Origin: Megaleporinus macrocephalus | Lineage: Eukaryota > Chordata > Actinopteri > Characiformes > Anostomidae | Assembly (NCBI GenBank): GCA_021613375.1 | Contig: CM038711.1 | Location: 21,041,694-21,105,693 of the forward strand | DNA: 64,000 bases | Direction: 5' to 3' | Shown: in pieces, positions 1-9,700 of the stretch | Layout: every line of letters starts with the position of its first letter | How positions within the stretch are numbered: position 1 is the first letter of the stretch | The notes under the pieces: model-generated | What the model was told of the DNA's origin: nothing | The model's input: the letters and a program-made list of their open reading frames with translations, nothing else | The model's database searches: none | Translations under genes and position numbers: made by a program

Positions 1-128
1 GATTGTTGTTAGCTTGTTGATTATTTCTATGTGCATAATTAAAAATGACTCTGTTACTGATAAATGATAATATGCAAATAATAGCCAAACCAAGATGAGT
101 TGTTTCTATTCCACATAAACACCACTGA

Positions 129-194
<66 letters not shown>

Positions 195-266
195 ATAAGT
201 GTAACGAGAGTGGAGTTTATGATCCAGAACTAATCACTCAATGTCTGTACCTGATCTCACTAATGC
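1..266. repeat. Direct repeat, copy A (truncated by window edge)
   Basis: This stretch matches 6094-6348 almost base for base, apart from the length of the TTA run inside it and scattered substitutions. Similarity stops abruptly at TAATGC (266 here, 6348 in the second copy). The left limit cannot be seen because the match already exists at base 1. The second copy lies just upstream of got2. I read the pair as a segmental or tandem duplication rather than LTRs, because neither copy starts with TG or ends with CA. Confidence 0.85.
130..192. repeat. (TTA)n microsatellite
   Basis: About 21 uninterrupted TTA/ATT units lie inside direct repeat copy A. In copy B the same place holds a much shorter ATT run followed by GTT units (about 6226-6257), so this tract has expanded or contracted since the duplication. 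Confidence 0.95.
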
Positions 267-339
267 AGCATTACTTTTGGCCAACTGTTAAAACAGATGT
301 AACAAGCCACTCTCAGTCATGCTACACCTGCTAGGTGGT

Positions 340-716
340 TGGGAAACCTATCCAGGTAATCCCGTCTGCTCCTGCTGCTACTCGTTTTCCTGAAGCCATT
401 CCACTACGCACCTTAAAGTCTAAAGTGGTCATTAAGGCTTTGTTATGTATTTGCCTCTCCTGATCGCCATCGTAAAACTTGTTCATGTCATATTAATCTT
501 TTAAAACCCCACCTTGACCGTCATGCTGTGGCTACCTTACTGCCTGCTCTGTCTCTCGTTTCCTCCCAACCCCCTGCTGCCACAGTCTCTGTTGTTATGT
601 ATTCAGGTGACTTTGACAACCTTCAGTTAGACAGCAATTGTATACCTTGTCTCCTCTGTATTGAAGAGCCAGCAGATATCTTTACCGTGAATTGTACTGA
701 TAATTTAAAATACTAG
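340..716 (+). mobile_element. Ty3/gypsy-like pol remnant (integrase C-terminal region)
   Basis: In the frame that ends at 716, the translation around 460-530 reads SPDRHRKTCSCHINLLKPHL. It resembles the conserved RRKT...CHVNLLKPY segment near the C-terminus of fish Ty3/gypsy integrases. The reading frame upstream of about 450 is interrupted and no reverse transcriptase or LTR is recognisable, so this is a short decayed fragment. The assignment rests on motif recall only. Confidence 0.45.
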
Positions 717-1324
717 AGACCTTATGATGGCCATCTTTCTAACAACATGGATGATCGTATGCATGTTAAGCCTTACTGCAACTTTGTCATGTGAAATGCT
801 ATGAGTTCAGCACAGCAGTGCAGGTCAGAAGACAGTGTTTATAGTTGTGATGTAATAAGTGTTAAGATTTTAATTCAAATGTTCTTAAGGTACTTACTTT
901 TTGGGGGGTTTATGTAAATTCCAGAAATTGATGAAATACTAGTTAAAATAGTTTTATATTCTGTTTGCTCCTGGAAGTGTTAAAATAAGAGTAAAAGAAT
1001 TACTCCCGTGGAGTTATTTTTACATTTACTCTCAAATATGTTAAAATTTAATTTATTTATTTTTTTATTTAGCTAATTTTTGCCATTAAGACCAGTGTAG
1101 AGATAATTCAACTACAGGCAGTGTGAAGTAGTGTTGATTTCTGACTATATAGAAAGTTCAATTTGTAGTGTTAAAAAGGTAACACTAGTGTAAATGTTAT
1201 TTTAACATTGGTGTGTGTGGACACTTATGCACACCTTTCCAGTGTTAATTGAACACTTGTGATTTTATTGAAAAAAATCTTCCACAAGGATTTGATGTTC
1301 TTCACAGAACAGCAGTTGCTACTT
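717..1324. other. Intergenic, no gene; palindromic AGTGTTA-type sequence
   Basis: No coding exon is visible. Between about 975 and 1255 there are inverted and repeated AGTGTTAA / TTAACACT and ACTCCCGTGGAGT motifs, as in decayed small inverted-repeat elements common in fish. No boundaries could be set. Confidence 0.4.
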
Positions 1325-1600
1325 GGGGCAGTCAGGGCCTGAAGGATAGGGATCCGGTCTTGTGACCGGAAGGGCGCTGGTTCGATCCCCGGGATCCCCC
1401 AGGCCACGACTGAGGTGCCCTTGAGCAAGGCACCTAACCCCAACTGCTCCCCAGGTGCCATGGATAGGGCTGCCCACCCCTCCGGGCACGTGTGCTCACT
1501 GCCCACTAGTGTGTATGTATATGTGGGTGTTTCACTGCACGGATGGGTTAAAAGCGGAGGTTAAATTCCGCTGTGCGCAAAATCACATGTGGCTAATTTG
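1325..1600 (+). mobile_element. tRNA-derived SINE, copy 1
   Basis: The head (about 1325-1400) has a tRNA-like pol III promoter: an A-box-like stretch followed about 40 bases later by a B box GGTTCGATCCC (1380-1390). A conserved unrelated body follows (GCCCTTGAGCAAGGCACCTA, GGGTTAAAAGCGGAGG). The same sequence occurs in reverse orientation at 22263-22549, which shows that it is an interspersed element. It is a SINE rather than a tRNA gene because no cloverleaf folds and the body continues for 200 bases. Confidence 0.88.
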
Positions 1601-2717
1601 AGTGTCTAAATTATTATTCTACTTAAGAGGGCAGCATAATGAAGCAAGTAAAGCAACGCTGACAGTGTTTGTGAAACGCTTTGTTGAGACTTGTAACACT
1701 GTAGGTCCCCTCTGGTGATCTATGTTGGGCTGTTTGTTAGCCTGGTGAAACCACATTTGTGCCAACATACCTTAATTAGATGTGCTAAAATATTTTGTAT
1801 TTGTTTACCCAGAATAAGTGAAGTGAAAGATTTAAATACATAAGATTTTCTTTTTTTCATTCAGCTTGTGTGAATTGTTTCTCATATCACAACAACCAGG
1901 TAATGTAGAAAAAATGTCTAGCAGCAAACTTCAAGTTTGCAACATTCATAATATGACGTTATAGTTATAACATTGACTATGCGTAGTTCTAGATAAGTTA
2001 GGTATCTGGAACTACAGACAATGACCCACATACTTTTTTAAGTCTGAGAAAGAGGATAGACCAGACACCACTAGTGATCAGTTATGTTAGCTTAATTGTT
2101 AGACTGCTGGATTCACTTCTGAAGTTTACAGCATCTTCATTCACTCAAATGAGAAAAACAATGTTTATTCATATTAGGAAATTGTAGAATGCATATATAA
2201 CATTTTTTCAGGGAGACAAACAGATAACAACAGAGCTGAATCTGAAAAGGACCGCTCAGGATATGAAAAGATAAGATCAGCACTAGTGGTGGTAATAAAA
2301 ACCTTTTTCCAGATTTCGGTAGCGTAAAATTCACCCCATTACTTTTGAAGGCGTGGTGCCACCCCTGCTGCTAATTAGCATCGCTCAGTAAAATCTCAGT
2401 CTCATGATCAAACTCCAACAACCTATCTGTTGATACACTCTCTAAACTATTCTGGTAAAACTGAAATATATATGTTTTTACGTTTATGTTCAACACCACG
2501 GTTTTCTTTCGATGATTTGTTTGAACAATAAGTCTTAGCTAGCTGAAAGTGCTGTTACGTGCGGCTTTTGCAATAAATCATTTTTGTTATAAATAAAACC
2601 ATGTATTTTTTGGATGAGATCACTGTTTCAGGAAATCAGTCCTCCAACCACCGTCCAACTTAACCCTAACACGCACGACTGACTCACTGTTGCCCAGCCT
2701 GCCTTTGTATATCTCTT
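1601..2717. other. Intergenic, nothing recognised
   Basis: AT-rich non-coding sequence. Open frames here are under 70 codons and show no domain or splice context. I see nothing to annotate up to the U1 gene. Confidence 0.6.
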
Positions 2718-2730
2718 TCTACTATTGAAC
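2718..2730 (-). terminator. snRNA 3' box of the U1 gene
   Basis: On the minus strand the sequence GTTCAATAGTAGA starts 8 bases after the U1 3' end. It fits the vertebrate snRNA 3'-processing box (GTTTN0-3AAARNNAGA) at close to the usual spacing. The Integrator complex uses this element to form the pre-snRNA end. Confidence 0.75.
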
Positions 2731-2737
2731 AGGATAT

Positions 2738-2901
2738 CAGGGGAGAGCGCGAACGCAGTCCCCCACTACCAGAAATTATGCAGTCGAGATTCCCACATTT
2801 GGGGAATTCGCAGGGGTCAGCACAACCGGAGTGCAATGGCTGAGCCTCACCCTGGGTGAACCACCTTCTTGATCATGGTATCTCCCCTGCCAGGTAAGTA
2901 T
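2738..2901 (-). ncRNA. U1 small nuclear RNA gene
   Basis: The minus strand carries a full 164-nt U1 snRNA, exactly the vertebrate length. It begins ATACTTACCTG, the 5' end that pairs with 5' splice sites. The U1A-binding loop II ATTGCACTCC, the Sm site AATTTCTGG and the 3' stem-loop with a TTCG loop are intact. Compared with human U1 as I recall it, stem III has a paired change (U-A to A-U) that keeps the stem, a sign of selection. Loop I, bound by U1-70K, reads ATCAAGA instead of ATCACGA (position 33 C to A). A PSE, a ZNF143-type distal element and a 3' box lie at correct spacings, so this looks like a live RNA polymerase II snRNA gene and not a retrocopy. The product would act in 5' splice-site recognition and in suppressing premature polyadenylation. 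Confidence 0.95.
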
Positions 2902-2945
2902 GAGTTCTACAGCTTCGATGGACGCGAGTCACTCCTTCCTTTCTT

Positions 2946-2962
2946 GTTCACAATCATGGTGA
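2946..2962 (-). promoter_or_regulatory. Proximal sequence element (PSE) of the U1 gene
   Basis: The minus strand reads TCACCATGATTGTGAAC at -61 to -45 from the U1 start. This matches the vertebrate PSE (TCACCNTNA core) bound by SNAPc at its usual position. No TATA box follows, as expected for a pol II rather than a pol III snRNA gene. Confidence 0.8.
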
Positions 2963-3090
2963 GCACAAACATCACACACAACAACAAACGTCAGAACACA
3001 GAGAATCACAAGGCAATCAGGATCAGCTCTGAACTGTCAGACGTTTTGAAGAGTTCGCCGCTTAAAAAACATTTTAAAATATAAAACGAT

Positions 3091-3111
3091 AACTCCCATG
3101 ATTCATCGCGG
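3091..3111. promoter_or_regulatory. SPH/ZNF143 (STAF) site, distal element of the U1 gene
   Basis: AACTCCCATGATTCATCGCG (plus strand) resembles the SPH postoctamer element ACTACAATTCCCAtgATGCATCGCG, which drives vertebrate snRNA genes. It lies 190-210 bases upstream of the U1 start, where distal sequence elements sit. I saw no perfect octamer nearby. Confidence 0.7.
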
Positions 3112-3268
3112 CATTGATGTAAACAGTTCGTATTAGCGATACGAAACTAAAAATCACTAAAAACTCACACATACACAAACATTTTAAACGTAACTGGAAG
3201 AAAATGACAGAAATCAATTTTGAATTAATTTAACACGGTTAAAAACATTCTTATGCTGCAGTTCGTTT

Positions 3269-3292
3269 CCGGAAGTGCCCGGTTATTTCCGG
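3269..3292. promoter_or_regulatory. Pair of ETS/GABP sites, orphan promoter-like patch
   Basis: CCGGAAGT at 3269-3276 and TTTCCGG at 3286-3292 are two opposed ETS cores in a small CpG-richer patch within AT-rich DNA. Such pairs are typical of housekeeping promoters. No gene start is recognisable beside them. They might belong to the U1 region, an unannotated non-coding transcript, or a duplicated promoter fragment. Confidence 0.35.
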
Positions 3293-4229
3293 TGTTGCGG
3301 CTGTGAAGTAATTGATTCTCAAATCGCGCTAAAGTGAAATATGATTATTTTCAGTTTGAGCAGATATCCGTCTCATACAGTACAACTCAACACTTCTGCT
3401 TATTAAACCGTAAACCGGTATGAAAACCCCGAAGGATGCTGGATTACGGACATCAGTAAAATCAGTAAAGCCACAGACAGTGACTGGCTAAATGCTAACC
3501 GGGGTATTTGACTGACTTACTAACAACCATTGATCATCATCTTAATCCTCTGAATGTAGATCATATCAGAAGGAATGCTCTGTTTTCCTCATCAGACTTC
3601 ATAGTTACATTCAGTCAAGCTTGTGTGAGCAGCTACAGTCAGCAGCACACACACGTGAAGAAAACGTGAGCCGGTTTGGTGATGAACAGAGGAGTAAACC
3701 AAGTACACGGTTATCTGCAGTGGAAGCTGATAAATGGTTCGAAGCAGCGCTAAATACGAGCTTAATGTTCACCGTTTCGTCCCTCTTTGTACATACATGA
3801 AGAGACAAAACAGTGCAGCTAATCTCTCATGAAACATCTGAAGTAAAACTGGCTCCCTAACAAATTCAAGTCATTTCTATACAGTGTATACACGAGTATC
3901 ACTGATTATCTTCGGATAGTATTGCATGAACATTATACGAGATAGCATAAAATTATTAATCAGCACCAAACAATTCTGTAATTATTACTACATATTTTAC
4001 ACTCACTTTGTGTTTCTACAGAACTCTTACTTTCTGTTGGTTGATCACAGAACAAGCCCCTAGTCCCTGTTCCGAGATCCCTGTTCCAAAAATGTATTTA
4101 ACATATAGAAGTATCAGATATTAAACTGATAAGAACAGATTTTTTCTTTTTGCCTCAAACATCTTTTAACAGCAAGTCACACACAAAATTACACAACTGG
4201 TCTGAACATGTGCAGCTTACTAACAGGGA
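3293..4229. other. Intergenic, nothing recognised
   Basis: No coding exon with splice context was found. Short open frames on either strand lack domain features. Confidence 0.55.
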
Positions 4230-4806
4230 CGAGTTGAACAGTTTGACTGTCATTTTAAGGCTTGACTACTGCAACTTTTCTCTGGCTGGTCTACCTTTCC
4301 AGGCCATCAGGCCCTTGCAGCTTTAATCATCCCAAGTTCACTCATGTCACTCTCCACTGCTGCGCTTCCTGTAGTTGCTCACATACAATTTAAAACTCTG
4401 ATGATTGTCTACAAAGCCAATAATGGACCAGTTCCTCACTACCTCAGAGCAATGGTCAAAAGTCGATCTGTACCTCGAGCCTGGGTACAGATTGGGTGGA
4501 AATAACATCCCTCACTATGCACAGAAGACAAGCAACAGGACTCCTGTTTATCCTGGAGCCCATATGCTGTCTGAACAGCAGACTTTCTCATGGTATGTAA
4601 CCCTTTTCTCATTATGTAACCCTATATTTTATTTTCTTCTCTCTAGGTATCAGCACAGGCCCTTGTTTCTGGCAGTGTTTGAGATCAAGTGTAGTTTGGA
4701 CTTAATCCTGTTTGTACTAGCTAGAGATACAAAAATACTGTGTTCGGTCAGAGTATGTAAGTCGCTCTGGATAAGAGCTCCTGCTAAATGCTGTAAATGC
4801 AAATAA
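4230..4806 (+). mobile_element. LINE L2-clade 3' fragment
   Basis: A frame at about 4261-4325 reads LDYCNFSLAGLPFQAIRPLQ, the hallmark end of the reverse transcriptase domain of fish L2-type LINEs. Broken remnants of the following HVT...LHWLPV...FKTLM..YKA segment come after it. The right end, TAAGTCGCTCTGGATAAGAG followed by TGCTAAATGCTGTAAATGC, is the usual L2 3' tail. Stops and gaps interrupt the frame, so this is a 5'-truncated dead copy. Confidence 0.85.
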
Positions 4807-6093
4807 AATTAGGCGTTTTAAGATTTTAACCTACAGGTTTTGTAAGCCACTGTCTCCCTCTAGTGGTTACACGCGTTATTGGTCTTTAGGCTTGAGGCCT
4901 GTTACAGTTATGTCGCTGGTTTGAAGACTTTAACGTTAATGCACAATAATCAAAACTGCAGTCCATCAAGTCACAGTAATATAATAAACTAAACCAAACC
5001 ATCATTAAACACAGCACACTGGAAAAGCTGAAAGATGTCACGCGCTCAGTAAACTCAAGTTCAGGCTACTTCTAAAACGCCCATTACGTGATGCCCACCA
5101 TTCCAGCTATGTCTGTTTCGTGAATCTGCACTGATAAGCCTACTTGAGATCCTTCATGAAGTAGAAATAAAGCAGAATTAAGAGTAATATTTCCTATATA
5201 TGAAGCAAAAACATCAAATAACTACCCAACAGTCACGCCTGATCAAAATCCAAGTCTGTTTCACATCGTTGTCCTACCAGAAAATCTAGGAAGAACATTT
5301 CCGGCGAGTGTCCCGCTGAAGGCAGAGCTGTGAGCTGGAACTTGTGCTGGAATGACGCGGGTTGGGCGTTTATATGACACACAACTAAAAACCTTAAAGC
5401 TCACACTTGCGTTTCTGAAAACCAGAACAGAACTACGTGACTAAAAGTCGCACTTCTGCTGCAATAAATTAATTAAGCTGATTTTTATTAGAATTTTAGC
5501 AGAATTTTGAAAACATTCAGTTCATGTATTCCTAAGTATTTACATGTCATAGTGTTATGAAGTCCCATTTTGCGTTTTTGGGTTTTCAATAGTATTGTCG
5601 CCATCTAGTGGACGCTACATCAAGTGTACAGAGAAGTGATTAATCAGTCCTGTGGCATTTCACCTTTAATGTAATTCAAAATCGTGCACACGAAACGACA
5701 ATATATTACTGCTTCATATATTATATATATCATGTCATGTGTTCCCCTCCTATAAATATGTATGTTAAAGTCAAGTTATCCACAATATGTTACATCATTG
5801 TTATTTTAGTTATGGTCCTCGAAAAACGTTTTAGTGTCATCTGCTTTCAGCCTTCCTCATCCAATTAAATGGCTCATTAACAACCACTGACTGATTTGAA
5901 CTGGGCTTGTTTAAGCAGGGGAAATAATGAAACGTGCAGGGCAGTGGGCCTCTAGAATCAGAGTTATTAAACACTGTATTAGATTAATGTTAGATTAACT
6001 GGGCCAAGCCTTGTGTCTGCTGGTGTTCTGTATTAGTTAGGGTGATGTGTAAATTGCCTCTATTGGTAAAGTGGTCTTGGTCCTAGATTCTGG
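4807..6093. other. Intergenic, nothing recognised
   Basis: No gene or clear repeat was recognised. A local GC-richer patch (about 5285-5360) contains TTTCCGGCGAG and TGACGCG but has no adjacent coding start. Confidence 0.5.
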
Positions 6094-6348
6094 GATTGTT
6101 GTTAGCTTGTTGATTATTTCTACGTGCATAATTAAAAAGGACTCTGTTACTGATAAATGATAGTATGCAAATAGTAGCCAAACCAAGATGAGTTGTTTCT
6201 ATTCCACATAAACATCACTGAATTATTATTATTATTATTGTTGTTGTTGTTGTTGTTAATATTGTTATCATTTGTAATAAGTGTAACGAGAGTGGAGTTT
6301 ATGATCCAGAACTAATCACTCAATATCTGTACCTGATCTCACTAATGC
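6094..6348. repeat. Direct repeat, copy B, in the got2 5' flank
   Basis: This is the second copy of the sequence at 1-266, with a compound ATT/GTT microsatellite at about 6226-6257. It ends 360 bases before the got2 start codon, so it may include distal promoter sequence. The distance between the copies is about 6.09 kb. Confidence 0.88.
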
Positions 6349-6708
6349 TCTTGAACGCTGAATGCAAGAGTGTAGTCCTCCTACAGCACTAACCTATTAA
6401 AGCATTGAAGAATTGAGTGAAAAAGATCTAATACAGCACGGAATATCACTGTCTGTAATTGTAGAGCTACAACGTGCACGTATATTGTCTGTGGGGCTGA
6501 TAAAACAGCTTTTTGCTATAGCAATGATGCCTCTCATCCCCACGAGGCACGAAGTGGTGTTGAACGTGCTCGTGATGGTGTTGCAGTAGCTCCAGTATCC
6601 GCTATAGTGCCCTTGGCGGCGCTCTTTCACTGCAGCGTGCTTCATTTCTGCGACGCTGCTGCTGCTGCTACTGTCCTCTTCTGCTTCCAGTCCAACACAG
6701 GCGCAATC

Positions 6709-9700
6709 ATGGCCCTTCTGAAATCCAGCAAGTTTATAGCAGCTGTCGGAGCCTATAACCCAGTTCTGGGAGTGCTGCCTCTCCGTGCGAGGTAACGTGG
6801 CATTTCAAATACTTTCAGTGAAAAACTGTGACGTACTGTTGGTTCAATTCAGCTACGTGAGCCTGTCGGCCACTAACTGCTGTATGTAAGTCAACTTAGC
6901 CAGTTAGCACAGGGAATCTCTCCGGTCACTGAGACTCAAGGACGCTAACGTTACCTAGCTTGTACACAGCTAGCCGAGTCACTAATAATTTTAATAAAAC
7001 GTCTAAATGCTCTAAATCTGTAGTTCATGTCTATCTTTTATATAAATAAAAACTCTTGTCAGGCAAGTTAGCTAGCCTGCTAACGTCCATGGCTGCCTAC
7101 TGCTATTTTTTTTAAATTCCCCAACAACCATTTGAGCTTATTATGCATCACCTTGAGAAGTAATTGAACAGGTTTCTCTGGGTTTGTTAGCAAGCTGATC
7201 GCTGGTTGAAGCTACTAGCCACTAACCTGGACCTGTTATTAAGGGTAAACCTGAAGAAAGACCTGGCTAAAGTTAGCTTCTTATTAGAATTGCCCGTTCC
7301 ACCTTAAATGCTGCAGCAGTTACATTTTGGCGCCTCTCAGTATGTAACTGTTGCACCATTTAAGGTGGAACCGGGAGTTCTAATAAGAAGCTTACTTCAG
7401 AAAGCATGCAGATGAGCTCAGGCGTCGGAATGTGACTGGAAGGTGGAACGGAGAATTTCGAAACTTGAGTAGTTGAGCTTTTCCGTCAAACTGATAGCGA
7501 GTGATAGATCTTGCTATCCTGGCTAAGCTAGCCACGTTGTACGTGCAAGTTAACTAGCACGTACAACCAAAGGCAATGGCCTTGTCTGCTAGCTGTTAGC
7601 TAGTGTGGCTATCCCAAGGTTGTTCATGTCTCAGGATGTCTTGGTTTACCGCTGCTGGACAGAGCAGCCCGGAAATCACGTTTAGTCTATCTCTCAACAA
7701 AAGCCAGCGGAATCAGGATAAGAATACAGACCAAACTAGACATGATTTGTAATATTGTTGCATCACCAGCGGCACTGATTGATGGTGTTTTGGCTCATAA
7801 TTTTGCGTGATATATCACACGTGATTTGTAGACTAATTTACGTTGCATTTGACCAGGAGCCTGACAGCCTGTGGTTCAGCTTCTACCCACAGGCTGTCAG
7901 GATCCTGAACAAACTGTGAGGCTGAGTAACCCCAATACCGTTCACTCGACCACTGCTATATTACATTATGTTACATTATTATATTATTTATTTTGATATC
8001 TTACTGTCTTAACCTGCCAATGCAAAAGTTTCTACATATGTCTACATATGTTTTGTATAGTCATTTATATATTTCAGTTATAACTATCTGTATATTTTCT
8101 AGCTTATTTTTACTTTAATATTGTCTATTTATTGTATGTTTGCACTGTTTTACATATATAATGCTGCCCTGCTGTAGAGTTATATCTGAGCCTCACCCCA
8201 AGCATTTTAATGCATGTTATGTCCTGACATGATGTGCAAATGACAAATAAACTTGAAACTTGAACTTAGACCAGTTTACCCTCCTACTGTCTCACCTTTT
8301 TACTGTACTGTTACATATGTAATGATACAGCAGAGCATTTCCCACTGGCAGTCATGGGTTAACAAATACCATCTTTAGGTCATTAAACTTGACGCTGTGG
8401 AAAACATAGCGTTCCAGAGTGCACGAGCAGATTATCAGATTTATACTGAACCGGTATTGAAAATCCGGAGGAGAGAACTCCTAAAAGGGGATGTACATGT
8501 AGTTCTATTACTCACTGGTTCTGTAATTGACGTGTAGTTAGTAATACAACATGCCATGCAAAGTGATTGGCTTAGACCACTGAAAAAGTAGAGTGGTTTC
8601 AGTGTGTGAGATAGCCTTGTCTGACAGATGTAATAGTTACATTTTAAATACTGTCAGGGAAGAGAAAGACTGAAGGACAAATATGACGCCTGTACAGCTG
8701 GATAATAATATGTTAAGCTTGGTGTCTGAGTTGTAGACCATTACGACGTTACCCTACTTACTCACATTTTAGCAAAGCACTGGTTTATGTCTAAGGGGGG
8801 TTTGGCCTGGGGAGTGTCTGTAGACGTTTCTGGATTGGGTATTACTAGGAGGGTGGAGGCTGGATACCAAACTTCATTGACTTAACAGGAAGTGGGTGGG
8901 CAGTGGGTGGCACATCTCTCTCTCTTAAGCAAACAGGTCTGTTTTTTTTGTTTGTTTTTGTTTGTTTTTTTTTTTTCTTTTAAAATTGGCCAATGTTATC
9001 TTTACTTTATTTGAAAGAATCAAAATCATATATCTTTTTTTTACATTTTGTATGTCTGTGTACATAGTTAAAACCTAATTACATTGCTTAACCCCTCATG
9101 GGGTCTTCTTAAGCCCTTGCAGTTCTCACATTAGTGTAAGCTTCATTAGTGGTGGTAGTTGAGTTTCCCAATTAGGACAGAATTGTTACTGAAATCCTCT
9201 GCAAGTTTAGTGGGGAGAAAAATCTGGGCAGTAAGCATTCATTTGCCTCTTGGTGGCAACTGGTTTTAGTACGAATGCTGCAAAATAAAGCAAATCACTA
9301 GTGAGGTCCAGGAGGTGAGCTGTAGTGAAAACAGCCAGAGCCTATTCTTGGTGTGCACCGCCAATGAATGCAGCAGCAGAGTACACAAGGCTATATTTAA
9401 AGATATTGAACGTCAGACATTGTCAACGCTCCAAATTCTTTAAAGATCACGGTCAGTGAACTTAGAACTTGAGAATATTCCAGTTCTCTAAAAGTTACGC
9501 AAACAGTGTCTGACCTATTTAACCAGACCTTTGAAATAGCCCTTTCATTGAGATAACTTATTTACACATTAATGTTATAAAGCAGATTATGTGCAGTCTT
9601 ATCTTGTTTTTCCTAATCTGTTTCAGTGCCTATGTTATCCAGCGTTGTTAAAAACTGCGTTATACTAAAGTGCTCTGCTTGTATGGCGCAGCTCATGGTG

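Noticed and set aside
1325..1400. tRNA gene
   Set aside because: It has an A box and B box but no cloverleaf, and the sequence continues as a conserved SINE body repeated elsewhere in the window.
1..6348. Paired direct repeats as LTRs of one retrotransposon
   Set aside because: The copies lack TG...CA ends, a primer-binding site and a polypurine tract. The only pol fragment lies next to the left copy in plus orientation, where a 5' LTR would not be followed by integrase.
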